Origin: Treponema sp.
GTDB taxonomy: Bacteria > Spirochaetota > Spirochaetia > Treponematales > Breznakiellaceae
Assembly (NCBI GenBank): GCA_031281855.1
Contig: JAITEW010000326.1
Coordinates: forward strand, 1-5,894
Direction: 5' to 3'
Length of the DNA stretch: 5,894 bases
This document shows positions 1-5,836 of this stretch, one piece after another. The translations under genes and the position numbers were made by a program. How positions within the stretch are numbered: the stretch's first letter is position 1; each line of letters starts with the position of its first letter. A model generated the notes under the pieces. It was given only the letters and a program-made list of their open reading frames with translations, ran no database searches and was not told the origin of the DNA.

Positions 1-415
1 CATGGTGGTTAACCCGGTTATCCCGGCCAAATATGACCGTACCCAGCAGGGGCTTCCCTTTATCCCCTGCGCCATGGATCCGGATCTCTATATCCAGGTT
101 GAGAGCAGTTACCCTGACCACAAACAAAAGGTTGTGCTTCTTGATTTCTATAAACCTTACGCAACGCTCTTTACCTCCGGCCAGTTGGAACGGTTTCCTG
201 ACACTGTATTCACCACTTCCGAAGAAGCCGAGGAACTTGCTATCCTGCAGACGGATATCGTGAAATACGCCAAGAACCAACTCGCCCGGTGGATATCCAA
301 CGATGGGGATATTAACGCTGAATGGGACGGTTATCTTAGAGAGCTGAATAACATCGGCCTTCCGCGGTACCTGGAACTGAAACAGCAGATATACAACCGC
401 TCTAAGGGGAAATAG
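1..415 (+). CDS. ABC transporter extracellular solute-binding protein, C-terminal part (partial)
   Basis: The reading frame is open to the left window edge and ends at TAG 413-415, so only about the last 137 residues are visible; the ATG at position 2 is probably internal. The C-terminal pattern is that of family-1 (sugar/oligosaccharide-type) solute-binding lipoproteins: a segment running from YDRTQQGLPF into an acidic helix (TTSEEAEELAILQTDI), then the typical closing helices with RWISNDGDINAEWDGYL followed by LNNIGLPRYLEL and a tyrosine-containing last helix. In such proteins this end forms part of the second lobe and hinge that close on the ligand outside the membrane, delivering it to a permease pair. 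The signal peptide, lipobox and permease genes would lie to the left, outside the window. Substrate cannot be told from this fragment. A strong terminator follows 36 bases after the stop, so this is the last gene of its unit. Confidence 0.75.
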   Translation, partial: MVVNPVIPAKYDRTQQGLPFIPCAMDPDLYIQVESSYPDHKQKVVLLDFYKPYATLFTSGQLERFPDTVFTTSEEAEELAILQTDIVKYAKNQLARWISNDGDINAEWDGYLRELNNIGLPRYLELKQQIYNRSKGK

Positions 416-451
416 TCCGCTAAAATGGCAGTGTATTAACTTTTCGTATCT

Positions 452-482
452 GAGCCCGGGGTTTTACTCCGGGCTCTTTTTT
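452..482 (+). terminator. Rho-independent terminator of the solute-binding protein gene
   Basis: GAGCCCGG at 452-459 pairs perfectly with CCGGGCTC at 469-476. A G-U and a G-C pair extend the stem to 10 bp around a TTTTA loop (462-466), and six T residues follow (477-482). The T tract lies only on the + side; on the minus strand the hairpin is preceded by A residues and not followed by a U tract, so it should stop the solute-binding protein transcript but not the convergent pyr transcript. Confidence 0.93.
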
Positions 483-528
483 CAGGTAGTGCGAAAAGCG
501 TCCTGCGCCGCTTACAAATCAGGTTCAA

Positions 529-1488
529 TCAGGTTCCGGGATTTTTCCGTAAGTCCAATTCGCCAATTTCCAGAAATCCGTATTGCCGCATATAGTCCTC
601 TATGCCGGCGACGATCTCGTTCATTACCGGGGGATGGGCAAAAGTGGCGGAACCGACCTGCACGGCAGCGGCCCCTGCAAGCAGAAATTCAAGAGCGTCT
701 TCCGCGGAAGCGATACCCCCTATGCCGATTATAGGAACCGGGACCGCTTCCTTAAGTTCCCACACCATGCGAAGGGCTATGGGCCTGATAGCAGGTCCTG
801 AAAGGCCGGCGCTGATGTTTTCAAAAACAGGCTTCCGTTTTTTTACGTCTATCGCCATGGCCTTAAAGGTATTAACCAGGGAAAGCGCGTCGGCTCCGGC
901 TGCAACGCAGGACTTGGCCACTCCCGGAAGATCCGGAGCATTAGGCGAAAGCTTTACCATCAGCGGCTTATCTTCAGCCGAACGGCGTACCTGCCTGACA
1001 ACCGAATAAGCCGTATCAGGATCGAGGCCGAAGGCCATGCCCCCGGCTTTGACGTTAGGGCATGAAATATTGAGCTCGATCATATCTATAGAGGACGAAT
1101 TCAAGAGCGCCGCTCCCTGGGCGTACTCTTCGATAGAAGAACCTGAAAGATTGGCGATTACCGCAGGCCCCAGTTCCCGCAGCGCAGGCAGTTCTTTTTC
1201 GATAAAAACTTTGATGCCGGGATTTTCGAGGCCGATTGAATTGAGAAGGCCCGACGGAGTTTCGTGAAGCCGCGTCCCCTCGTTGCCCGGCCTGGGATTC
1301 AGGGTAAGGCCTTTAGTACAAATGCCCCCTAACGCGGCGATGTCCAGGAGCCCGCGGTATTCTTTCCCGTAGCCAAAAGTCCCCGAAGCGGCAATCACCG
1401 GATTTTTGAGCCTGAGCCCGGCAATGGAAACCCTGAGATCCGGATCGTTCAACCCTGCGCTGATTTTGGAATAAGGGAATTTATTCAA
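529..1488 (-). CDS. pyrD: Dihydroorotate dehydrogenase B (NAD+), catalytic subunit PyrD (class 1B)
   Basis: This FMN enzyme oxidises dihydroorotate to orotate, the fourth step of UMP synthesis, in a cytoplasmic complex with PyrK. With the chosen TTG start (1488-1486) it is 319 residues, close to the usual 300-315. It shows the class 1 DHOD TIM-barrel signatures: NPVIAASGTFGYG (29-41), KGLTLNPRPGNEGTR (59-73), LLNSIGLENPG (81-91), NISCPNVKAGGMAFG (140-154) with the class 1 catalytic Cys143 (a Ser in class 2 enzymes), VKLSPN (178-183), NTF (206-208), and the FMN-phosphate loops GLSGPA (228-233), IIGIGGI (253-259) and QVGSA (277-281). The frame stays open upstream to 1614, but that extension lies inside pyrK and has no family resemblance. 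The TTG has AGGAG seven bases upstream, whereas the ATG at 1521 has no Shine-Dalgarno. It overlaps the end of pyrK by 8 bp, so translation is probably coupled. The stop lies in a 10-bp tandem repeat. Confidence 0.95.
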   Translation of the reverse strand: MNKFPYSKISAGLNDPDLRVSIAGLRLKNPVIAASGTFGYGKEYRGLLDIAALGGICTKGLTLNPRPGNEGTRLHETPSGLLNSIGLENPGIKVFIEKELPALRELGPAVIANLSGSSIEEYAQGAALLNSSSIDMIELNISCPNVKAGGMAFGLDPDTAYSVVRQVRRSAEDKPLMVKLSPNAPDLPGVAKSCVAAGADALSLVNTFKAMAIDVKKRKPVFENISAGLSGPAIRPIALRMVWELKEAVPVPIIGIGGIASAEDALEFLLAGAAAVQVGSATFAHPPVMNEIVAGIEDYMRQYGFLEIGELDLRKNPGT

Positions 1489-2287
1489 AACAGATCTCCT
1501 CAGATACGAAGACAGGCCCATCGGCACAGCACCGCTTGTTGCCGTTCCAGGTTTTAACGGTACAGCCCAGACAGGCGCCTGCACCGCAGGCCATGCGCCG
1601 TTCCATGCTGACAAAACAGGGTACCCCGGCTTCGCTGCAGATGGCGGCCACGGTTTTGAGCATAACCTCGGGTCCGCAGCAATACACGATGTTGTACCCT
1701 GCAGGGGAAAAGAAATCCGGGATGCGGCCCTGGAGCCCCTCTGAGCCGTCCTCGGTGGCGATGATGAGAGAACGGGCCTTTATGTCCTCAAGGCCGTAGG
1801 AACCGCTTTTGAAACCGGCGTAAAAATCGAAAGGGCGGTTTTTTAACTCAGGCGCGTAGCAGGCCAGCGGCGCCACCCCTGCGCCGCCTGAAATCAGGGC
1901 CGCAGGGCCTTCGGGAATATCGGCGCCCGCAGCGGCCCAGGAATTCCCTAAGGGTCCCGAAAGTTCCGCCCTGCCCCCTTCCCTGATGTTAAACAGCTCC
2001 CCGGTCCCCCGCCCTCGTTTAACAATGAGGAAACGGAGCAGCCCCGGCTCCTCAAGGGCGATAGACGGCTTCCAGCCTGCGGCGCTGAGGGGCCTGCCCA
2101 GAAACACCCCTGAATGCTCCGGTTTAATCATGAAAAACTGTCCGCCCAGAGGTTCCGGGCCTGCCCAGATGAATTCCAGGCTGATGATCTCTTCGTTTAT
2201 AACAGTACGGTTCACGCATTCGCAGAGCAGGCACTTTTTGGTAACCGGCTCCGGGGCTTTGGGAAAACGGGCAGGAACAGAGCTCAT
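1481..2287 (-). CDS. pyrK: Dihydroorotate dehydrogenase B electron-transfer subunit PyrK (FAD, 2Fe-2S)
   Basis: PyrK passes electrons from the FMN of PyrD through a 2Fe-2S cluster and FAD to NAD+. From the ATG at 2287 it is 268 residues, normal for the family. In order: a ferredoxin-reductase-type FAD barrel with GGQFFMIKP (48-56) and the FAD-contacting GRPLSAAG (64-71); the pyrophosphate-contact segment RGRGTGELF (91-99) and GPLGNSW (111-117); a nucleotide-binding Rossmann region beginning with ISGGAGVAP (132-140) and ending with YCCGPEVM (202-209); and the C-terminal cluster site with Cys234, Cys239 and Cys242 (C-x4-C-x2-C) and a fourth ligand, probably Cys254, in RCCADGPVF. ATG 2287 is preferred over the TTG two codons earlier because AGAGG lies 6 bases upstream of it. 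pyrF ends 26 bases upstream and pyrD overlaps downstream, so the three read as one operon. The N-terminus has an unusual CLLCEC cysteine group (19-24). Confidence 0.94.
   Translation of the reverse strand: MSSVPARFPKAPEPVTKKCLLCECVNRTVINEEIISLEFIWAGPEPLGGQFFMIKPEHSGVFLGRPLSAAGWKPSIALEEPGLLRFLIVKRGRGTGELFNIREGGRAELSGPLGNSWAAAGADIPEGPAALISGGAGVAPLACYAPELKNRPFDFYAGFKSGSYGLEDIKARSLIIATEDGSEGLQGRIPDFFSPAGYNIVYCCGPEVMLKTVAAICSEAGVPCFVSMERRMACGAGACLGCTVKTWNGNKRCCADGPVFVSEEICFE
1496..1500 (-). promoter_or_regulatory. Shine-Dalgarno that fixes the TTG start of pyrD
   Basis: On the minus strand AGGAG (1500-1496) is followed by the 7-base spacer ATCTGTT and then TTG at 1488. It sits inside the last codons of pyrK. 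It is the only good ribosome site near the PyrD N-terminus, and the protein begun there has the family length. Confidence 0.75.
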
Positions 2288-2293
2288 AAGCAA

Positions 2294-2298
2294 CCTCT
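2294..2298 (-). promoter_or_regulatory. Shine-Dalgarno that fixes the ATG start of pyrK
   Basis: AGAGG on the minus strand (2298-2294) is followed by the 6-base spacer TTGCTT and then ATG at 2287. The competing TTG at 2293 directly abuts this AGAGG and so is too close to use it. Confidence 0.65.
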
Positions 2299-2313
2299 AT
2301 TTAACGGTGTCAG

Positions 2314-3231
2314 TCACCTTTTTGCGGCAGCCGTTCTGATAGCGTCCCGCATTTCAACGGCCGCTTTACGGGCCGCCTGGGCGGCGAAAGCGTTATCGGC
2401 GCCCCCGGTGGGCAGGCCGGCGGCGGACCAGGCCATAAGGATGGAACGGGACGCGTTCACTACGCCGCCGTTGCCCTGGCGTAAAAGAAGGGCCGCGTCC
2501 TCAGCCCCCCCGCCCTGGGCGCCGTAGCCTGGGATGAGGAAGAAGAGGTTTGCGCGCCTGGCCCTGATGGCGGCGGCTTCATCCTGTTCGGTACATCCCA
2601 CAACAGCGCCGAAAGCGCCGTAACCGTATCTGCCCTTACGCTGTTCCGCTAAAGCCGAAAGCTTGTCCCCTACGGCGTCATAAAGACGGCGGGAACCTTG
2701 GCCGCGCTGAACTGAAGCCGCGTCATCTTTCAGTTCCAGATATTCAAAATCCTTCATGCCTTTATTACTGGTCCTCATGAGCACGAAAGCGCCTTTGCCG
2801 TTTTTATCCGCCCAATCCAGCCAGGGCTCAACGGAGTCCATGCCCATGTAAGGTGAAATGGTAACAAAATCCGCCTCAAAGTCCCCCTGAAAGTGGGCCC
2901 TGGCATAACGCCTCGCAGTATCGGCAATATCCCCGCGCTTGATGTCGGCTATGATCAGGGCGCCTTTTCCCCTCAGGTACTTCAGGGTTTGGGCATAGGC
3001 GTTAAGACCGGCGAGGCCCAGCTCTTCGTAACAGGCGATCTGCACCTTATAGCAGGCCGCAGCGTCAAGGGTGGCGTCAATAACAGCCCGGTTATAAGCC
3101 AGCACCGCCTCTGCTTCCGAAGAGGCCCGCAAGCGTTCCTTTTCCGGAATGTAGTCAATAGCGGTGTCTAAACCTACGCACACATGGCCCTTGGCCTCTA
3201 CAGCCTCGTAAAGTTTATCCATGTTATACAT
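2314..3231 (-). CDS. pyrF: Orotidine 5'-phosphate decarboxylase, class 2 (PyrF)
   Basis: PyrF decarboxylates OMP to UMP, the last step of de novo pyrimidine synthesis, in the cytoplasm. At 305 residues from ATG 3231 it has the longer class 2 length rather than the roughly 230 of the E. coli type. Visible motifs: VCVGLD (17-22) at the first barrel strand, YKVQ (61-64), the catalytic charged array ADIKRGDIADTA (95-106) with Asp96, Lys98 and Asp101, SPYMG (127-131), the phosphate-binding region FLIPGYGAQGGG (231-242), and NASRSI (259-264) whose Arg262 would contact the phosphate. Candidate starts are GTG 3237, ATG 3231 and ATG 3222. None has a Shine-Dalgarno. ATG 3231 was chosen because a -10-like TATACT ends 6 bases before it, which would give a leaderless mRNA; ATG 3222 (302 residues) is an equal alternative on protein grounds. 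The C-terminus is rich in Ala and Gly. It heads the pyrF-pyrK-pyrD group. Confidence 0.93.
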   Translation of the reverse strand: MYNMDKLYEAVEAKGHVCVGLDTAIDYIPEKERLRASSEAEAVLAYNRAVIDATLDAAACYKVQIACYEELGLAGLNAYAQTLKYLRGKGALIIADIKRGDIADTARRYARAHFQGDFEADFVTISPYMGMDSVEPWLDWADKNGKGAFVLMRTSNKGMKDFEYLELKDDAASVQRGQGSRRLYDAVGDKLSALAEQRKGRYGYGAFGAVVGCTEQDEAAAIRARRANLFFLIPGYGAQGGGAEDAALLLRQGNGGVVNASRSILMAWSAAGLPTGGADNAFAAQAARKAAVEMRDAIRTAAAKR

Positions 3232-3237
3232 GCGCAC

Positions 3238-3243
3238 AGTATA
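3238..3243 (-). promoter_or_regulatory. Possible -10 element for pyrF, leaderless arrangement
   Basis: TATACT (minus strand 3243-3238, five of six matches to TATAAT) lies 6 bases before ATG 3231. A start 7 bases downstream of it would be the A of that ATG. The corresponding -35 position (3266-3261, TTTTTC) is poor, so the promoter would be weak or activator-dependent. The spacer between the cyclase and pyrF (3232-3303) holds no Shine-Dalgarno and no GC-rich hairpin with a U tract. Confidence 0.35.
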
Positions 3244-3303
3244 ACCGTAAAAGGCAAGGAGAAAAAGAGTTCTCTAATATCACTAAAGCAGCGGCAGAAC
3301 GGT

Positions 3304-5703
3304 TCACTTTTCCGTCAGGTTGTCCACACCGTCATCCCATTTTTCAGGCAAAGGCGGGGAGGGGAGGTACTTTTCGCAGCGGCCAAGGTAGAGTTTGGCG
3401 ACCCTGTCATTGCCGTTCTTTCCCAGCACTGCGGCAAAGGTGTTTTTCGCTTCAAGGAATTCCTGGTTTTCATAGGCCCTGAAACCTTTCTCCCAGAGCT
3501 CAACCATGTCCAGGGTTTCCTCTGAGGCTTCTTCCCTCAGCTCCAGGAGCTCGTAGAGCCGTAAGGGGGTATTGATCCCCACTACCCTTACCCGGGAAAG
3601 ACCCCGGATGACGAATTCGTCCCCGATTTTGTCCCTTGTGTACTCGCTGATGAGTATACCGCCGGTATCGTACTGCTTGTTCACCCCTTCAAGCCTGGCG
3701 GCCAGGTTCACGGCGTTTCCCATAATCGTATAGTCCATCTTGTTGGGCGTGCCCATGTTGCCTACTACCATGCTCCCGGAGTTGATCCCCAGGCGGGTAT
3801 AAAGGGGCCGGTCCCCGCGGATCACCCCTTTTTCAATCAGTCCTGACAGGGGAGAGGAGAAGGGGCCGTCGTTTTTCATGATTTCCCCAACCAGTTCCTT
3901 TTCACGTTTTTTCATCTCCAGGGCGCTGCGGCAGGCCAGGGAGGCGTGTTTTTCCGTCCAGATAGGGGCGCCGAAAAAGGCGATAATGGCGTCTCCTTCG
4001 TACTTGTCGATTGTGCCCCCGTTTGCCAGGACTATATCGCTCATTTCCGTGAGATAGAGATTGAGGAGGTTGACCAGCACTTTGGGGCCTTCATCGGCGT
4101 ATTCATGCTGAAGGGCTTCCGATATAGAAGAAAAGCGCTGGATGTCCGTAAAAATGGCGGTCATTTCCCGCTTTTCGCCCCCAAGGTTGAGCTTGGAAGG
4201 ATCGGCTATGATCTGCTCGATTACCGAAGGCGCCAGGTAGCGCGAAAACGCGGATTTGATAAACCGCTTCTGGCTGCCTTCAGTGGCGTAACTGTAGAGC
4301 GTGGCGGTGATGAACGCCAGAGCCGCCGCGGACAGAGGAGCCGCCAGGGGGACCCAGGTCCCGGCGAACTGGTAGGCCCCGGTACAGCAGACGATAAGCA
4401 CCCCAAAGACCAGGACCGTCCCTCCTACGGTCAGGGGGATGCGGTTGGAAAAGAGCACCAGCAGCACAATGAGAATTACCGACACCGCGATGATGAGGAT
4501 CCCCAGCCACACAGGGCTTTCGCGGATAAAATCCTGCTGGAGAATATTGTCCAGCATGGTAACGTGGATCCCCATGCCGGGATAAACCGAGGAAATAGGG
4601 GTGTTGAAAATATCGTAGAGTCCAGGGGCGTAAAAACCGAAGAAGACGTACTTGTCCTTAAAATCCTCAGGCGGCAGAAGGGGCTCCGTCCCTGCGGCGT
4701 AAGCTTCGGCGCTTTGGAGTATCTCCCCGGCGTAATAGGGGATGTACCGGTCCAGTTCGCCCCGGAAACGGAGCAGGCTGCTGCCGTTCTTGTCCACAGG
4801 GATGGAATAATCACCCCATTGGATGAGCTTCTTTTTCTGGTTGTAGGTGACGGTGTTTCCCCAGCCGGACACGATAAGGGAAGCCGCCGAAAGCCCAGGC
4901 ACGGCTTTTCCGTCAAAAACCGTAAAAAGCTTAACCCTGCGGATTTCGTCATCCAAATCCCGGTACCCTGTAACGTTCCCAAGTATCCCCGCGGTATCCC
5001 TGAGTTCGGGAACAGGGAACTGGGCCCCTGCCCGTCCGGTATCGCCCGGCAGGTTAAAACGGGAAATAATGGGATCAAAACCTTCAAGCTTGAAGAGGGG
5101 CTTGTCCAACCCTTCAGGCCAGGCCTCCAGGCTCCCTGCCTGGGTACTGAAAAAGATAGTCTGTACCACTCTGCCGTAATTCTTCCCTGCCTGGGCAAAG
5201 GAGGCATCGTCCTTGCGCCCCCCCAGTTCCTGCAGGGCCCCGATGATGTCCCGTATAAGAGGAGCCGTGGTTCTTGGGGACCTGGTTTCCGCCGCCTGGG
5301 CCTGAGCCTGTTCCAGGTTTCTTACGGCGTTGTCGATAATCTCATCCTGCCGGGCGTTCCGGTACACAGAAGGTTCCGAGAAAAGAACGTCGAAGGCCAC
5401 CGATTTGGCGCCTCCCAGGTTCATATAATCCACGATTTCGGCGTAGGCCTTCCTGGGCCAGGGCCAGCCCCAGCCCCGTTCCCTCTGGGCCCAGTCCAGG
5501 CTGTACTGATCCAGAAGGATGAGGATAATGTCGTCCGAGGGCCTGGAAGCCTGGGCAAAAAGCTTTACCCTCGCGTCATAGAGCTTGTATTCCGGGAAAT
5601 CGAAAACCCCTCCCAGATACCCCAAAACAGAAACCAGGGAAAGAGAAAGGATGATGATAAGCGCCGCCAGGGGTTTGTGGAATTTCGTTATGCTCTGTTT
5701 CAT
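3304..5703 (-). CDS. Membrane-bound CHASE2-domain class III adenylate cyclase
   Basis: This predicted sensor makes cAMP from ATP in response to an extracytoplasmic signal. From ATG 5703 it has 799 residues. A signal-anchor helix (about 12-30) is followed by a CHASE2 sensory domain (about 35-390, starting at the characteristic FPEYKLYDARVKLFA) facing the periplasm. Three membrane helices follow (about 399-418, 422-441, 450-471), then a cytoplasmic linker (FSRYLAPSVIEQII, 486-499) and a class III catalytic domain (about 510-690). Catalytic residues are complete: metal Asp520 (FTD) and Asp571 (KYEGDA), adenine-selecting Lys567 and Thr659 (class IIIb type), and transition-state Asn666 and Arg670 in VNLAAR. 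A Pro/Gly-rich insert (about 607-634) precedes the strand RLGINSG. A TPR-like helical pair (about 731-780) and a tail ending WDDGVDNLTEK close the protein. TTG 5742 is an alternative start but lies on the promoter -35. The ligand is unknown. Confidence 0.92.
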   Translation of the reverse strand: MKQSITKFHKPLAALIIILSLSLVSVLGYLGGVFDFPEYKLYDARVKLFAQASRPSDDIILILLDQYSLDWAQRERGWGWPWPRKAYAEIVDYMNLGGAKSVAFDVLFSEPSVYRNARQDEIIDNAVRNLEQAQAQAAETRSPRTTAPLIRDIIGALQELGGRKDDASFAQAGKNYGRVVQTIFFSTQAGSLEAWPEGLDKPLFKLEGFDPIISRFNLPGDTGRAGAQFPVPELRDTAGILGNVTGYRDLDDEIRRVKLFTVFDGKAVPGLSAASLIVSGWGNTVTYNQKKKLIQWGDYSIPVDKNGSSLLRFRGELDRYIPYYAGEILQSAEAYAAGTEPLLPPEDFKDKYVFFGFYAPGLYDIFNTPISSVYPGMGIHVTMLDNILQQDFIRESPVWLGILIIAVSVILIVLLVLFSNRIPLTVGGTVLVFGVLIVCCTGAYQFAGTWVPLAAPLSAAALAFITATLYSYATEGSQKRFIKSAFSRYLAPSVIEQIIADPSKLNLGGEKREMTAIFTDIQRFSSISEALQHEYADEGPKVLVNLLNLYLTEMSDIVLANGGTIDKYEGDAIIAFFGAPIWTEKHASLACRSALEMKKREKELVGEIMKNDGPFSSPLSGLIEKGVIRGDRPLYTRLGINSGSMVVGNMGTPNKMDYTIMGNAVNLAARLEGVNKQYDTGGILISEYTRDKIGDEFVIRGLSRVRVVGINTPLRLYELLELREEASEETLDMVELWEKGFRAYENQEFLEAKNTFAAVLGKNGNDRVAKLYLGRCEKYLPSPPLPEKWDDGVDNLTEK

Positions 5704-5713
5704 TAATAGGGTA

Positions 5714-5742
5714 ATAGTAATGCAATTGACAGGTAAGGTCAA
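5714..5742 (-). promoter_or_regulatory. Predicted sigma-70-type promoter of the cyclase gene, nearly leaderless
   Basis: On the minus strand TTGACC (5742-5737) and TACTAT (5719-5714) are 17 bases apart. Transcription would start near A5707, leaving about four bases before ATG 5703, with no room for a Shine-Dalgarno; none is present upstream of the ATG. A TTGAC-N7-GTCAA dyad (5726-5742) covers the -35 element. The -10 is an imperfect match, so strength is uncertain. Confidence 0.5.
5726..5742. repeat. Inverted repeat TTGAC-N7-GTCAA over the cyclase -35, possible operator
   Basis: TTGAC at 5726-5730 and GTCAA at 5738-5742 are exact inverted copies separated by 7 bases. The right half is also the -35 hexamer of the leftward cyclase promoter. 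A bound dimeric regulator would block it. The half-sites are only 5 bp and could occur by chance. Confidence 0.35.
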
Positions 5743-5787
5743 CTAAACTGCTAAACCCGCAAAAAAGGTGATTCCCATGCGTTTCCT

Positions 5788-5816
5788 TTGACAATATATA
5801 TACCATGGTATATATT
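5788..5816 (+). promoter_or_regulatory. Strong sigma-70-type promoter of the vapB antitoxin gene
   Basis: A perfect TTGACA (5788-5793), a 17-base spacer and TATATT (5811-5816) point rightwards, predicting a start near 5823 and a short leader carrying the ribosome site. It is divergent from the cyclase promoter, with the two -35 hexamers 45 bases apart. The 5743-5787 stretch between them holds no gene, only a CTAAAC direct repeat (5743-5748 and 5751-5756) and an A-rich patch. Confidence 0.8.
5796..5815. promoter_or_regulatory. Perfect 20-bp palindrome, probable antitoxin autoregulation operator
   Basis: ATATATACCATGGTATATAT reads identically on both strands, centred on CCATGG at 5803-5808. 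It occupies the spacer and nearly all of the -10 hexamer of the vapB promoter. VapB and other AbrB-fold antitoxins, alone or with their toxin, are known to bind such inverted repeats at their own promoters, so autorepression is the natural reading; that this protein binds here is inference. Confidence 0.7.
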
Positions 5817-5823
5817 AAGGCAT

Positions 5824-5829
5824 AGAGGG
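5824..5829 (+). promoter_or_regulatory. Shine-Dalgarno of vapB
   Basis: AGAGGG lies 7 bases upstream of ATG 5837 and fixes that start. The site contrasts with the cyclase and pyrF genes, which lack one. Confidence 0.75.
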
Positions 5830-5836
5830 TAAATTT

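Noticed and set aside
1489..1614. 42-residue N-terminal extension of PyrD (Trp/Ala/Pro-rich)
   Set aside because: It lies within the pyrK coding region in another frame, has no PyrD resemblance, and the Shine-Dalgarno/TTG at 1488 gives the normal family length.
3232..3303. pyr attenuator or riboswitch upstream of pyrF
   Set aside because: The spacer is short and AT-rich, with only a weak GAGAA/TTCTC stem and no alternative terminator/antiterminator pairing or PyrR-box-like element that I can recognise.
3304..5703. Cyclase as a Pycsar-like antiviral pyrimidine cyclase
   Set aside because: It has a CHASE2 sensor and membrane helices, adenylate-type Lys567/Thr659, and no adjacent cyclic-nucleotide-activated effector; the pyr neighbours are housekeeping biosynthetic genes.
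3946..5706. 586-codon open frame on the + strand opposite the cyclase
   Set aside because: It is antisense to a clearly identified cyclase with complete catalytic motifs. Its translation is rich in Arg, Gly, Pro and charged runs with no recognisable domain, as expected from the complement of a GC-rich gene.
5704..5742. Cyclase start at TTG 5742
   Set aside because: The TTG coincides with the -35 hexamer of the best promoter, has no Shine-Dalgarno, and adds 13 residues before a natural signal-anchor start MKQSITKFHK.
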